Shown here one piece after another: positions 16,529-24,829 of a stretch of DNA of 64,000 bases; position 1 is the stretch's first letter; each line of letters opens with the position of its first letter. The position numbers and the translations under genes were made by a program. The notes below the pieces were generated by a model that did no database searches, was not told the origin of the DNA, and worked only from the letters and a program-made list of their open reading frames with translations. Source of the stretch: Streptomyces deccanensis (lineage in GTDB: Bacteria > Actinomycetota > Actinomycetes > Streptomycetales > Streptomycetaceae); the NCBI RefSeq assembly GCF_022385335.1, contig NZ_CP092431.1, positions 8,246,001-8,310,000 of the forward strand, read 5' to 3'.

Positions 16529-17650
16529 TCAGCCGTGGACGGTGAGGACCGGGTCGAGGACGAGTCCGAAGGCCTTGAGCTGGCCGAGCAGTTCGCGGTG
16601 GCCGAACGCCTGGCACGCCGAGGCCAGACCGACGCGCCGGGGCGGCTGCTGGAGCAGGCTGCGGGCGGCGTACGCCTGGAGCAGTCCGGTCTGCTTGTAG
16701 TTGCTGTGGCCGTGGATCACGCAGTGGGCGCGTCCCAGCGGGCCCGAGGCGTGGACGGAGTCGACGGAGGTGTTGACGCGCGGGTTCTCCCGGGGCGGCA
16801 TGCCGGCCTGCACCGAGGCGGCCACCTCCGCCAGTGCGGCGTCCTGCTGCTCGGCGGGGAGGGTCTTGATCTGCGACTCGACCATCTTGACCGTCTCCAC
16901 CACGCCCTGCATGACGCCCCGGTCCATGACGCCGCCGAGGGCCTTGCAGGTGGCCACCCTGGGATCGTTCTTGAACCACACGGGGTGGAGCGTGCCGCCC
17001 CACGGCAGGGCGAGTGCCGTCTCGTGCTGTCCGGGAACGGCGACGTCGGCGGCGGTCAGCGGGTCCCACCTGCGGTACTGGTTCTCCTCCAGGTAGTGCC
17101 AGTCGGCCTTGAGGATGGTGAAGATCGTCTGCGTCGACGCGTAGGTGGGGAAGCCCTTCCACAGGACCAGGACGTCGAGGGTGTCCAGGCCGGGGGTCTC
17201 CAGGCAGATGTTGGCCGCGATCTCGCCGGTGGTGTACATCTGCGCGATGCCGGGGGACAGCAGCAGGCCCTTCGCGGCGTACGCGTCGCCCCACCGCGCC
17301 TCGGCGTCGAGGGCCCAGTCCTGCTCGCCCGTGGTGTCGAGGTAGTGGCAGCCGGCCGCGAGGGCGGCCTCCACGACCTCCGGCCCGTACTTGATGAACG
17401 GCCCGACCATGTTGCTCACCACCTTGGCGCCACGGAAGAGCTCGGTCAGCGGTCCGACCGCGTGCTCGACCTCGACGACCTCGTGGTCCACGGTGTCGAT
17501 CCCGGGGACCTTGTCGAGGACTTCGCGGATACGGGCCTTGTCGCGTCCGGCGGCGATGAAGGGGATGTTGTACTCGCGGAGGTACTCGCAGACCAGGCGA
17601 CCGGTGTAGCCGGAGGCCCCGTAGACGACGACGGGCTTGCTGGTGCTCAT
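16529..17650 (-). CDS. Saccharopine dehydrogenase-like oxidoreductase (DUF5938 type)
   Basis: 373 aa. N-terminal Rossmann motif VVVYGASGYTGRLV, followed by a long domain with YPEV-like features (VSNMVGPFIKYGPEVVEAA and GCHYLDTTGEQDWA), characteristic of the saccharopine dehydrogenase-like / trans-acting enoyl reductase group. In actinobacteria such proteins accompany lipid-metabolism genes. The C-terminal half (residues about 190-373) has no motif I recognise. It lies between the SDR and the acyl-CoA ligase with gaps of under 75 bases, so it is probably co-transcribed. The exact reaction is unknown. Confidence 0.75.
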   Translation of the reverse strand: MSTSKPVVVYGASGYTGRLVCEYLREYNIPFIAAGRDKARIREVLDKVPGIDTVDHEVVEVEHAVGPLTELFRGAKVVSNMVGPFIKYGPEVVEAALAAGCHYLDTTGEQDWALDAEARWGDAYAAKGLLLSPGIAQMYTTGEIAANICLETPGLDTLDVLVLWKGFPTYASTQTIFTILKADWHYLEENQYRRWDPLTAADVAVPGQHETALALPWGGTLHPVWFKNDPRVATCKALGGVMDRGVMQGVVETVKMVESQIKTLPAEQQDAALAEVAASVQAGMPPRENPRVNTSVDSVHASGPLGRAHCVIHGHSNYKQTGLLQAYAARSLLQQPPRRVGLASACQAFGHRELLGQLKAFGLVLDPVLTVHG

Positions 17651-17717
17651 GATCGGTCGACCTTTCGTGGGTGCGGGGGTGGGCGGAGGGGTGGGCCGAG
17701 GGGTGGGTGGGGTCCCG

Positions 17718-18521
17718 TCACATGCCCATGCCGCCGTCGACCGGCAGACCGGCCCCGGTGATGAAACGGGCGCCGTCGGAGGCGAGGAAGACCACGGCGT
17801 CGGCCATGTCGGTGACCTCGCCGAGCCGGCCGAGCGGGGTCAGCCCGATGACGCTGCCGACCGCCGCCTCCGCGCTGGGGAAGAGCCCCAGCGTCTCCAT
17901 GTCCGCCGCCAGCCGGGCGCCCATCTCGGTCGGGACCAGCCCGGGGTACACGCAGTTCACGCGCACGCCGTAGCCGAGCTTGCCCGACTCCAGCGCGGCC
18001 ACCCGGGTCAGCCGGTCCACCGCCGACTTCGTGGCGGAGTAGCCCGCGATGCCGGGGAAGGCGATGGTCGCCGCGACCGACGCGATGTTGACGACCGCGC
18101 CGCCGGCGCCTGCCGGACCGCCCGGGCGCATCGCGCGGAACGCGTGCTTGATGCCGAGTGCCGTGCCCAGGACGTTCACGTCGAGCATCCGGCGGACGTC
18201 GGACGGGTCGAGGTCGACGACCAGACCGGAGATCTCGACCCCGGCGTTGTTGACGACGATGTCCAGGCCACCGAGTTCGGCGACCGTCTGCGCGACCGCT
18301 GACTCCCAGCTCGCGTCCTCGGTGACGTCGAGGGAAACGAACCCGGCACGGGCGCCGGACTCCCTCAGCGCGTCGGCGGTCGCCTTGCCCGCCTCCTCCT
18401 GGATGTCCCCGATGACGACGGCGGCACCGGCGCGGGCCAGCGCCTCGGCCATCCCCGCGCCCAGTCCTCGGGCCCCGCCCGTCACCAGCGCCTTGCGCCC
18501 GGTCAGGTCGTACACGCTCAT
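17718..18521 (-). CDS. Short-chain dehydrogenase (glucose/hydroxysteroid dehydrogenase-like)
   Basis: 267 aa. TGGARGLGAGMAEAL cofactor loop, an acidic residue at the end of strand 2 (VVIGDI) favouring NAD+, NNAG in IVVNNAGVEI, and the active site IASVAATIAFPG with YSATKSAV, ending in GAGLPVDGGMGM. This is the classical SDR form used for secondary alcohols or steroids. It is the first gene of the minus-strand acyl-CoA operon; its promoter region carries the three phased boxes at 18571-18630 and faces the TetR gene. Confidence 0.88.
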   Translation of the reverse strand: MSVYDLTGRKALVTGGARGLGAGMAEALARAGAAVVIGDIQEEAGKATADALRESGARAGFVSLDVTEDASWESAVAQTVAELGGLDIVVNNAGVEISGLVVDLDPSDVRRMLDVNVLGTALGIKHAFRAMRPGGPAGAGGAVVNIASVAATIAFPGIAGYSATKSAVDRLTRVAALESGKLGYGVRVNCVYPGLVPTEMGARLAADMETLGLFPSAEAAVGSVIGLTPLGRLGEVTDMADAVVFLASDGARFITGAGLPVDGGMGM

Positions 18522-18570
18522 GGAACCTCTCCTCGTCGAGATGGCTGAGTGGCGTCAGCGTCGGCCATTT

Positions 18571-18630
18571 CTGGACAGTCGTCAAGACTTTCTTGGACAG
18601 TCGTCAAGGTTTTGCTGGACGAGTGTCCAG
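18571..18630. promoter_or_regulatory. Three phased TGGAC boxes between the SDR operon and tetR
   Basis: The word TGGACAGTCGTCAAG occurs at 18572-18586 and again at 18594-18608. A third related box, CTGGAC-GAGT-GTCCAG (18615-18630), is a 6-bp inverted repeat. The three box starts (18571, 18593, 18615) are exactly 22 bases apart, two DNA turns, so a regulator would bind one face of the helix. The divergent TetR is the obvious candidate. Confidence 0.7.
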
Positions 18631-18723
18631 GGAATCGGTGCGTGACCGTCCGGGCCGCGCTACCGTGGGGGCGGAGCCCGCGCGGGGCGGGGCCAGGTGG
18701 AGAGGTGTGACGGGAATGCAGCT

Positions 18724-19401
18724 GTGACGCAGACCGCGCGCAAGGACGTCAAGGACAGGGACGTCAAGGACGGCAGGGACGGGAAGAACGCGGACCGGAT
18801 CTCCCGGCGGCAGGTCGACAAGTTCGCCGAGCGCCGGGCCCAGCTGGCCGCGTCCGCGCTGCGGACCCTGTCCGAGCTGGGCTACGCCCGTACGAGCCTG
18901 CGTGAGATCGCGCAGAACTCCGAGTTCTCCCACGGCGTGCTGCACTACTACTTCCGCGACAAGGTCGAGCTGATCACCTACTGCGTGCGGCAGTACAAGG
19001 CGGAGTGCGTCACCCGCTACGACGGCATCGTCGCCACCGCCGACTCGGCCCCGGCGCTCAAGGAGGGCTTCGCCGAGGCGATGGCCGGGACCCTGCGTGA
19101 CGACGCGGCGATGCACCGGCTCTGGTACGACCTGCGCAACCAGAGCCTGTTCGAGGAGTCGTTCCGTGACGACGTCCTCGACATCGACCAGAGCCTGGAA
19201 CGCATGATCTGGCGCATCGTCAGCCAGTACGCGGACCTGGCCGGTTCACCCGTGGCCGTGTCATCTCCGGTCGCGTACGCGCTTTTCGACGGACTGTTCC
19301 AGCAGGCACTGCTGAGGCATCTGAGCGGCGGCGAGAGTGCCGCCGCCGACCTGACGGCAAGCGTGGCACAGCTTCTGGACCAGCTGGTCACCCCTGTCTG
19401 A
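18724..19401 (+). CDS. TetR family regulator of the divergent acyl-CoA operon
   Basis: 225 aa from GTG 18724 (GGGA 9 bases upstream); a GTG at 18697 would add nine residues. Residues 1-25 are an unusual charged leader made of a repeated KDVKD/KDGRDGK unit. The HTH follows (TLSELGYARTSLREIAQNSE, then FSHGVLHYYFRDKVELITY), typical of TetR. The C-terminal ligand domain ends with DGLFQQALLRHLSGG. Divergent from the SDR-ligase operon with the phased boxes in between, so it probably represses it until an acyl-CoA or related ligand appears. Confidence 0.88.
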   Translation: MTQTARKDVKDRDVKDGRDGKNADRISRRQVDKFAERRAQLAASALRTLSELGYARTSLREIAQNSEFSHGVLHYYFRDKVELITYCVRQYKAECVTRYDGIVATADSAPALKEGFAEAMAGTLRDDAAMHRLWYDLRNQSLFEESFRDDVLDIDQSLERMIWRIVSQYADLAGSPVAVSSPVAYALFDGLFQQALLRHLSGGESAAADLTASVAQLLDQLVTPV

Positions 19402-19437
19402 CCAGGCGTCGGGCGGGTGGGAGACGTTAAAAAGGGG

Positions 19438-19471
19438 GTCCCCTGCGGCTCCTCGCGGGGCGGCAGGGGAC
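19438..19471. terminator. Hairpin between convergent tetR and the glycoside hydrolase
   Basis: GTCCCCTGC (19438-19446) pairs perfectly with GCAGGGGAC (19463-19471) across a 16-base loop that can itself fold. It lies between two convergent genes, so it probably ends both. Confidence 0.65.
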
Positions 19472-19477
19472 ATCCGG

Positions 19478-22400
19478 TCAGGAAGTGAAGGGCGTGGAGC
19501 CGTCCTCTGCGGTGATGCGCCACAGGTGGTCGGCGGTGCCGGTGTCGTCCCACTGCAGGGCCTGGGCCCCGGACGACGTGGACATGTTCTGGATGCCGAG
19601 GACCATGCCGCTGTTCTTGTTGACGATCTTGGCGTAGCCGCCGCCGGCGTCGACGATCGACCACAGATGGTCGGCGGTCAGGGTGTCACCCCACTGGAGC
19701 GCCGTGGCGCCGGCGGCCTTGGAGGCGTCCTTGATACCGAGGACCTGTCCGCTGTGGGTGTTGAAGATCTTGTAGTAGCCGTTCTCGGCGGGGACGACCT
19801 TCCACCAGTGGTTGGCCGTGCTGTTGACGGTCTGCTGCTGTACGGCGCCTCCGGGGGCGATGGAGGAGCCGTCGACGCCCAGCTCCAGGCTGCTGTTCTT
19901 GTTGGTGATCTTCACCCGGGGTGTCTCGGGGTACCAGGACTCCAACTCGGTGACGCCGACGAACTTGCCCGTCTGCGGGGTGAAGACCACGCGGAACTGG
20001 GACGTGGTGATCGTCGGGAAGGTCACCTCGTTGGGGTTGTTCGCGACCGGCGCGGCCGGACTCTTCGTCTGGCCGGGGACGTTCACCCACGAACCGTTGT
20101 TCAGGTACTGCACGGTGTAGCTCGCCGGGACGCGGATGTTCGCGCCGTCGTCGTAGGTGTAGAACTTCACCTCGTTGATCTTGCGTGGCGCTCCGAAGTC
20201 GACGCCGAGGTGGTCGGTGGCGTTGGGTGAACCGGAGTTGGTCCAGCGGTTGTCGGGGATCTTGTCGTAGCGGATCCAGCCGTCGGTGGCCCGCAGCGGG
20301 GCGTCGAAGGTGGTGGGCTTGCAGGTCTGGCCGCTGTGGCAGTGCGGGCCGTTGGAGACGGTGTTGGTGTAGGAGGCGAAGGCCTTCGGGTACGGCTGGG
20401 TGACCGTGCGGCCCAGCCAGTCCTGCTCGGCGGTCAGTGGGTTGGCGGCCACGTTCATCAGGCGGGCCGGCTGCGCCGGGGTGACGGGCGCGGCCACGTT
20501 CACGGTCGTGCTGGTACCGAGCGTCGAGGACTGGTGGATACGAACGCCGTCCTGGAAGATCTGCAGACCGCTGCCCTTGCCGTAGTGCGAGCCGTCCCGG
20601 TCCCAGCGGATCGAGTAGGTGTGCCCGTGGTACGGCAGGCTCTCCACCGCGAACCAGTCCCACCCGGACGGCACCAGCGGCTTCAGCACCAGCGTGTTGT
20701 TCGCCTGCGGCTTGATGCCCAGCAGACCGCTCAGCACCAGGTCGTTGAAGCTGGAGTGGTTGTAGTGCTCGCTGAAGTTGAAGCCGTCGTAGATCCACTC
20801 GCCGGTGTCGCCATTGGCGGCCTCGGCCACGTAGGGCTTGCCGTCCTTGTGCTGGAGGTCGGCGAACTGGGCCAGCATCGTCTGGTAGTCGGCCTTGGTG
20901 ACGAAGCTCTGCGCGGGGTAGTCCTGCAGCAGGTTCGCCAGGCCGGTGAGGATCTGGCTCGTCTGGTAGGGCCAGCTCGGGCCGTTCCAGTGGCAGCAGT
21001 TGGCGTCGTCGCGCTTCTGCTCGGCCGGTATCGCCTGGTGGTTGAAGTACGGGTTGGCGGTGATCCGGTCCAGCTCGGCGAAGCCCGTTCCCCTGGTGAA
21101 CTTCAGCGTGTTGGCGCCGGCCTTCATGGGGACCTGCACGGTGACGGACTTCGACTCCGAGAACTGGCCCCAACTGCCGCCGGGCGCATAGCTGACCGTG
21201 ACCGGGTTGGCCGTGTCCCCGTTCACGACGACCTTGTGCGTCGACGTACCGGAGGTGGCGTTGGCGTAGTGGACCGTCACCGGGTAAGTGCCGGCCCCGG
21301 GCGCGTCCACGGTGAAGGTGACCGCGCTGTCGTCGAAGTCGATCTGGCCGACGTACTTGCCGTTCGACGCCGTCGAGGAGTCACGTGTGTTCGCGTGGAC
21401 GACGGCGGCCTGCTCGGCCTCGAAGTCGTGCACCCGCTCCAGGGTCGTCGGCCCGAACGGCGCCTTGAACCGCTTGGCGTCGGTCAGGTACTTCCACGCC
21501 GACGAGTACTGCGCGTCGGGGAGGTTGAACGCCCAGGGGGCGTAGCCCATCGCCTCGCGCCAGGTCGTACGGGTCTGCTTCAGCGTGCCGTTGGTGCCGT
21601 CAGTGTTGTAGACCTGCATGAAGAAACTGCGCTGCGGGTCCCACAGGGAGTTCTGGACGGCGGCCTTCAACTGCGCGGCCCTGCCGTCGTACTCGTTCGC
21701 GGTCGCGGTGTCGCCGTTCATCGTGGCGATCTTGCTGATGGTCTGGGCGGCGGCGAACATGTACGCGTTGATCGTGGGCCGGTAACCGCGGCCGCCGCTG
21801 AACCAGTTGCTGCTGTGCATCGACGTCTCGGTGTACTCCGTGGCGTCGGACAGCGGGGTCTGGTGGAACAGGTCGCTGGAGGACTGCGTGCCGTTGACCG
21901 TGACGTCGGTGTCGAAGTTGGAGTCCCACCGCTTGTAGAGGGCGATCAGGTGGGGGAGCGCGGACTTGATCTGCGCCGCGTCACCGGTCACGAGATAGCG
22001 CTGGTAGGCGGCGCTCGTGATCCACTCACTGAAGTTGCGCGCACCCGAGTTGCCCGCCCCGCGGAGCCAGAAGTCCAGGTAGTCGCCCGCGTAGTCGCGG
22101 TTGTGCAGCCAGCGCCCGTCCAGCAGGTGGTAGCCGGTCGCGTCCGGCAGCGCGGTGTACGGGTTCCCGGCGTAGCCGATCGGCACGTCGTACTCGGTCG
22201 ACACGTACCCCGTGCCCGGGACGGTGTAGCGCAGCGCCCGCTTGAAGGTGCTCCACCGGTAGTAGTAGACCTCGTCGATGTCGTTGTCGGGGGTGTCCAG
22301 GAACGGGATGTTGTCCTTGTACCACTGGCGCTCGTCGAGCTGGTTGGCGGCGAGGATCGCGTCCTTGTCCAGTGCCACCGCGTCGGGGTCGTCGGCGGCC

Positions 22401-22504
22401 AGCGCCGGGCTCGCTCCCGGACCGGCCGACAGCAGACCGACGGACAACACCGAGGCGCACAGGACGGCCAGTGTGCGGCGCCTGGGTCTGAGGGGATGAC
22501 GCAT
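19478..22504 (-). CDS. Secreted multidomain glycoside hydrolase (GH63-like barrel, inserted CBM, discoidin and ricin lectin domains)
   Basis: 1008 aa. Start 22504 has GGAGG 8 bases upstream (22519 lacks a site). A signal peptide of about 36 residues ends ALA. An (alpha/alpha)6 barrel of the MGH1/GH63-like type begins near residue 40 (motifs WREAMGYAPWAF, NGPSWPYQTSQIL, NFSEHYNHSSFNDLV). A CBM6/35-like sheet domain (about 358-485, VHDFEAEQ to DRITANP) is inserted within it. A galactose-binding F5/8C-like domain (about 700-855) and a ricin-type beta-trefoil (about 860-1000; repeated LGI and LQW..T..DHLW) follow. Probably cleaves a plant or fungal polysaccharide side chain; the sugar is unknown. 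Confidence 0.8.
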   Translation of the reverse strand: MRHPLRPRRRTLAVLCASVLSVGLLSAGPGASPALAADDPDAVALDKDAILAANQLDERQWYKDNIPFLDTPDNDIDEVYYYRWSTFKRALRYTVPGTGYVSTEYDVPIGYAGNPYTALPDATGYHLLDGRWLHNRDYAGDYLDFWLRGAGNSGARNFSEWITSAAYQRYLVTGDAAQIKSALPHLIALYKRWDSNFDTDVTVNGTQSSSDLFHQTPLSDATEYTETSMHSSNWFSGGRGYRPTINAYMFAAAQTISKIATMNGDTATANEYDGRAAQLKAAVQNSLWDPQRSFFMQVYNTDGTNGTLKQTRTTWREAMGYAPWAFNLPDAQYSSAWKYLTDAKRFKAPFGPTTLERVHDFEAEQAAVVHANTRDSSTASNGKYVGQIDFDDSAVTFTVDAPGAGTYPVTVHYANATSGTSTHKVVVNGDTANPVTVSYAPGGSWGQFSESKSVTVQVPMKAGANTLKFTRGTGFAELDRITANPYFNHQAIPAEQKRDDANCCHWNGPSWPYQTSQILTGLANLLQDYPAQSFVTKADYQTMLAQFADLQHKDGKPYVAEAANGDTGEWIYDGFNFSEHYNHSSFNDLVLSGLLGIKPQANNTLVLKPLVPSGWDWFAVESLPYHGHTYSIRWDRDGSHYGKGSGLQIFQDGVRIHQSSTLGTSTTVNVAAPVTPAQPARLMNVAANPLTAEQDWLGRTVTQPYPKAFASYTNTVSNGPHCHSGQTCKPTTFDAPLRATDGWIRYDKIPDNRWTNSGSPNATDHLGVDFGAPRKINEVKFYTYDDGANIRVPASYTVQYLNNGSWVNVPGQTKSPAAPVANNPNEVTFPTITTSQFRVVFTPQTGKFVGVTELESWYPETPRVKITNKNSSLELGVDGSSIAPGGAVQQQTVNSTANHWWKVVPAENGYYKIFNTHSGQVLGIKDASKAAGATALQWGDTLTADHLWSIVDAGGGYAKIVNKNSGMVLGIQNMSTSSGAQALQWDDTGTADHLWRITAEDGSTPFTS

Positions 22505-22537
22505 AGAGGTGTCCTCCATTGGGCACTCATGCGATGG

Positions 22538-22570
22538 TTCGAATGTTCGAAATGACGAACATTGTTCGAA
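22538..22570. promoter_or_regulatory. TTCGAA-rich operator upstream of the glycoside hydrolase
   Basis: Three copies of TTCGAA lie at 22538-22543, 22546-22551 and 22565-22570. ATGTTCG-N6-CGAACAT (22543-22562) is a perfect 7-bp inverted repeat. It sits 34-66 bases before the start codon, the usual place for a sugar-responsive repressor site. No repressor gene is adjacent. Confidence 0.65.
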
Positions 22571-22995
22571 ATGCTGCGAGACGGTAGCTACGCGCCGAAA
22601 CCGAAGTCAAGAGGTTGGACGCTGATCCGAGCGCTACGGGTGACCTGCGACCGGGCTCCAGCGATCGAGCCCGGACCGAAGGGATCCTCCGCTTCCTCCC
22701 ACCGATGACGACCGTCCTCGGCGCGAACCATCTCCCGCCCCGGTTCCTCGACGGCGAGAGGCGGATCACCGCAGTCCGCATGGACCGTCCACCTGGTCCG
22801 ACGGGCGTCGTATGGAGGCGGGCAGGTTGGCCGGCCACAGGAACTCCCGCGAGTTTCGTCAGGGTCGTTCGCGGCACGTCGCGAAACGGTCCCCGCCGGA
22901 TCGACGCCGTGCTCAGCCACTGGCTGGTTCGCGCCCTTAACGACATCCACGCGTCTGCTCAGACTGCCACTCAGGACGGGGTGGGGAGGGCTTGG

Positions 22996-23697
22996 GTGGC
23001 GGCACGGAATCGACGCCGTTCGGTCGCGCGGAAGCGCCGCCAGGAGCGAGTCAAGGTGGGCGTGATCGGCGGTGTGGGCTGCCTCGCCCTGCTCGTCGTG
23101 TTCTGGCAGGTGATCTGGCCGTACCTCGTCGGTGGTCTCGTCCTCGTCGGGGGTGCCGGCGGTGGATGGTGGTTGTGGCGTACACACCGACTGGTCAAGG
23201 GACGTGATCACCAATGGAGGCGGGAGGACGCCCTCAAGGCCGGCCGCCGCTCCCTCACAGAGGTGGACACGATGTCGGGCGGCGAGTTCGAGGACTTCGT
23301 CGTGGATCTGTGCCGACGTGACGGGTGCACCGAAGTTCGCCGGGTGGGCGGCTCGCACGACGATGGCGCGGATGTGTTGGGGTGTCTGCCGGACGGCCGG
23401 AGCATGGTGATTCAGTGCAAGCGTTACTCACCGAAGAGCAGGATCCCAAGCCACCAGGTCCGCGACCTTCTCGGTGCGGGAGTCCACTTCAAGGTCGATG
23501 TCGCGATTTTCGTCACGACCACGTACTTCACCGGGCCTTCTGAACGGACCGCAGTACAGAACGGCGTTGTCGCGGTCCACCGCGACCACCTCGGTTCATG
23601 GAACAACGGCGCCCCACTCCTGTCGCTCATCGAGCTGAACGGGGCGGGGCAGGGCGATCGTAGGCACCGTGCTCGCTGGAAGGAGACGTACGAGTAG
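22996..23697 (+). CDS. Membrane-anchored Mrr-type restriction endonuclease
   Basis: 233 aa from GTG 22996, which has GGGGAGGG just upstream; GTG 22981 is an alternative. A basic N-terminus is followed by two close membrane helices (VGVIGGVGCLALLVVFW and YLVGGLVLVGG, about residues 20-60). The Mrr_cat PD-(D/E)XK domain follows: MSGGEFEDFVVDLCRRDGC, GGSHDDGADVLG with the metal-binding Asp, and VIQCKRY with the catalytic Gln-x-Lys. Mrr enzymes cut foreign or modified DNA. Membrane tethering is common in Streptomyces homologues and would place the nuclease at the DNA entry site. No methylase is nearby. Confidence 0.8.
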   Translation: MAARNRRRSVARKRRQERVKVGVIGGVGCLALLVVFWQVIWPYLVGGLVLVGGAGGGWWLWRTHRLVKGRDHQWRREDALKAGRRSLTEVDTMSGGEFEDFVVDLCRRDGCTEVRRVGGSHDDGADVLGCLPDGRSMVIQCKRYSPKSRIPSHQVRDLLGAGVHFKVDVAIFVTTTYFTGPSERTAVQNGVVAVHRDHLGSWNNGAPLLSLIELNGAGQGDRRHRARWKETYE

Positions 23698-24136
23698 GCC
23701 ACATCTCATGGCATCGTCGAGTGAGGGTGCGCCCGAACTGGGTCACCGGACTCTGCGAGGAGTCGCGTCGCGAGGCCGTCGGCGGTGAAGGGTTTCGTCG
23801 TCGGTCCACATGGCGCCGGAGGTCCTCACACTCGAAGAGGCCGTCGGGCGTGGCACCGGCCGAACTCCTCGAGCTCGGCGGTCGTCCAGCGGCGGGAAGC
23901 GGCGAACACGTTGATCAGCCAGGGCCTGTTGGCGGACTGCCACCGACCGGAGGTGAGCTCATGCCTCGACAGCCGACGGCCTTCCAGAGCTGTCTCGACC
24001 GGCATAAGATCCCTCGGCTCAGCTCCTGGCGAACCCTCGGCTGCTGATCGGTTCCCCAGCAACGCTCTAATCCTGGCTTCAGGTTGATCGGGGACAATGA
24101 GCGGAAAAAGCATCGACTGGAAGGGGGCGGGCCGGC
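23698..24136. other. 439-base gap, no recognised gene
   Basis: A minus-strand frame (23826-24113, 95 codons, ending near a WTTAELEEFGRCHARRP segment) is the most protein-like, but it has no clear start site and I recognise no family. Everything else looks like coincidence of base composition. A purine-rich site (GGAAGGGGG) just before 24137 serves the response regulator. Confidence 0.35.
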
Positions 24137-24829
24137 GTGCGGATCATGATCGCGGATGATGAGGCGGCCATCCGTGAGTCGCTGGAGCGGGTGCTCCAGG
24201 TCGAGGGTTACGACACCAGCACCGTCGCCAACGGTCTCGCCGTGCTCGACGGGGTCGGTGGGGCCGACGGTGACACGCTGGATCTGCTGATCCTCGACGT
24301 GATGATGCCCCGCCTCGGCGGGTTGGAGACCTGCCGGCGGTTGCGGGCCGCGGGTCGGGATCTGCCGGTGCTGATGCTGACCGCCCGTGACCAGGTCTCC
24401 GACCGGGTCACGGGGCTGGACGCGGGCGCCGACGACTACCTGCCCAAGCCGTTCGCCACCGAGGAGTTGCTGGCCCGGGTGCGGGCCCTGCTGCGCCGGC
24501 GCACGCCGACCGACGAGGAGTCGCAGATCCTGTCGTTCGCCGACGTCCGGCTCGATCCCGACAGGTTCGAGGCGTGGCGGGGCGGGCGGCCGCTGCGCCT
24601 GACCCGGACCGAGTTCTCCCTCCTGCAGGTCCTCATGCGCAACGCGACGCGGGTCTTGACCCGCGACGCGCTGTTCGAGGCGATCTGGGGCTTCGACATG
24701 AGCGCCACCGCCAACAACCTCCAGGTATACGTGAGTTACCTGCGCCGCAAGATGGAGGCCGAGGGTGAGCCGCGATTGATCTACACGCTGCGCGGCCTGG
24801 GATACACGTTGCGGGAGACTCCTCCGTGA
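24137..24829 (+). CDS. OmpR/PhoB-type response regulator
   Basis: 230 aa. Receiver domain with the acidic pair IADDEA, the phosphorylated aspartate in [13 protein letters not shown] (about Asp56), the switch Thr in LMLTARDQ and the Lys in YLPKPF. The C-terminal winged helix (about 130-225) carries [15 protein letters not shown] and the recognition region [17 protein letters not shown] start with AAGGGGG upstream; ATG 24146 is possible. It overlaps the sensor kinase gene by 4 bases and closely resembles MprA/TcrA-type partners. Confidence 0.93.
   Translation: MRIMIADDEAAIRESLERVLQVEGYDTSTVANGLAVLDGVGGADGDTLDLLILDVMMPRLGGLETCRRLRAAGRDLPVLMLTARDQVSDRVTGLDAGADDYLPKPFATEELLARVRALLRRRTPTDEESQILSFADVRLDPDRFEAWRGGRPLRLTRTEFSLLQVLMRNATRVLTRDALFEAIWGFDMSATANNLQVYVSYLRRKMEAEGEPRLIYTLRGLGYTLRETPP

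Noticed and set aside
20336..22555. 739-codon plus-strand frame
   Set aside because: It runs opposite the glycoside hydrolase; Val/Arg/Gly-rich composition is the usual high-GC antisense shadow.
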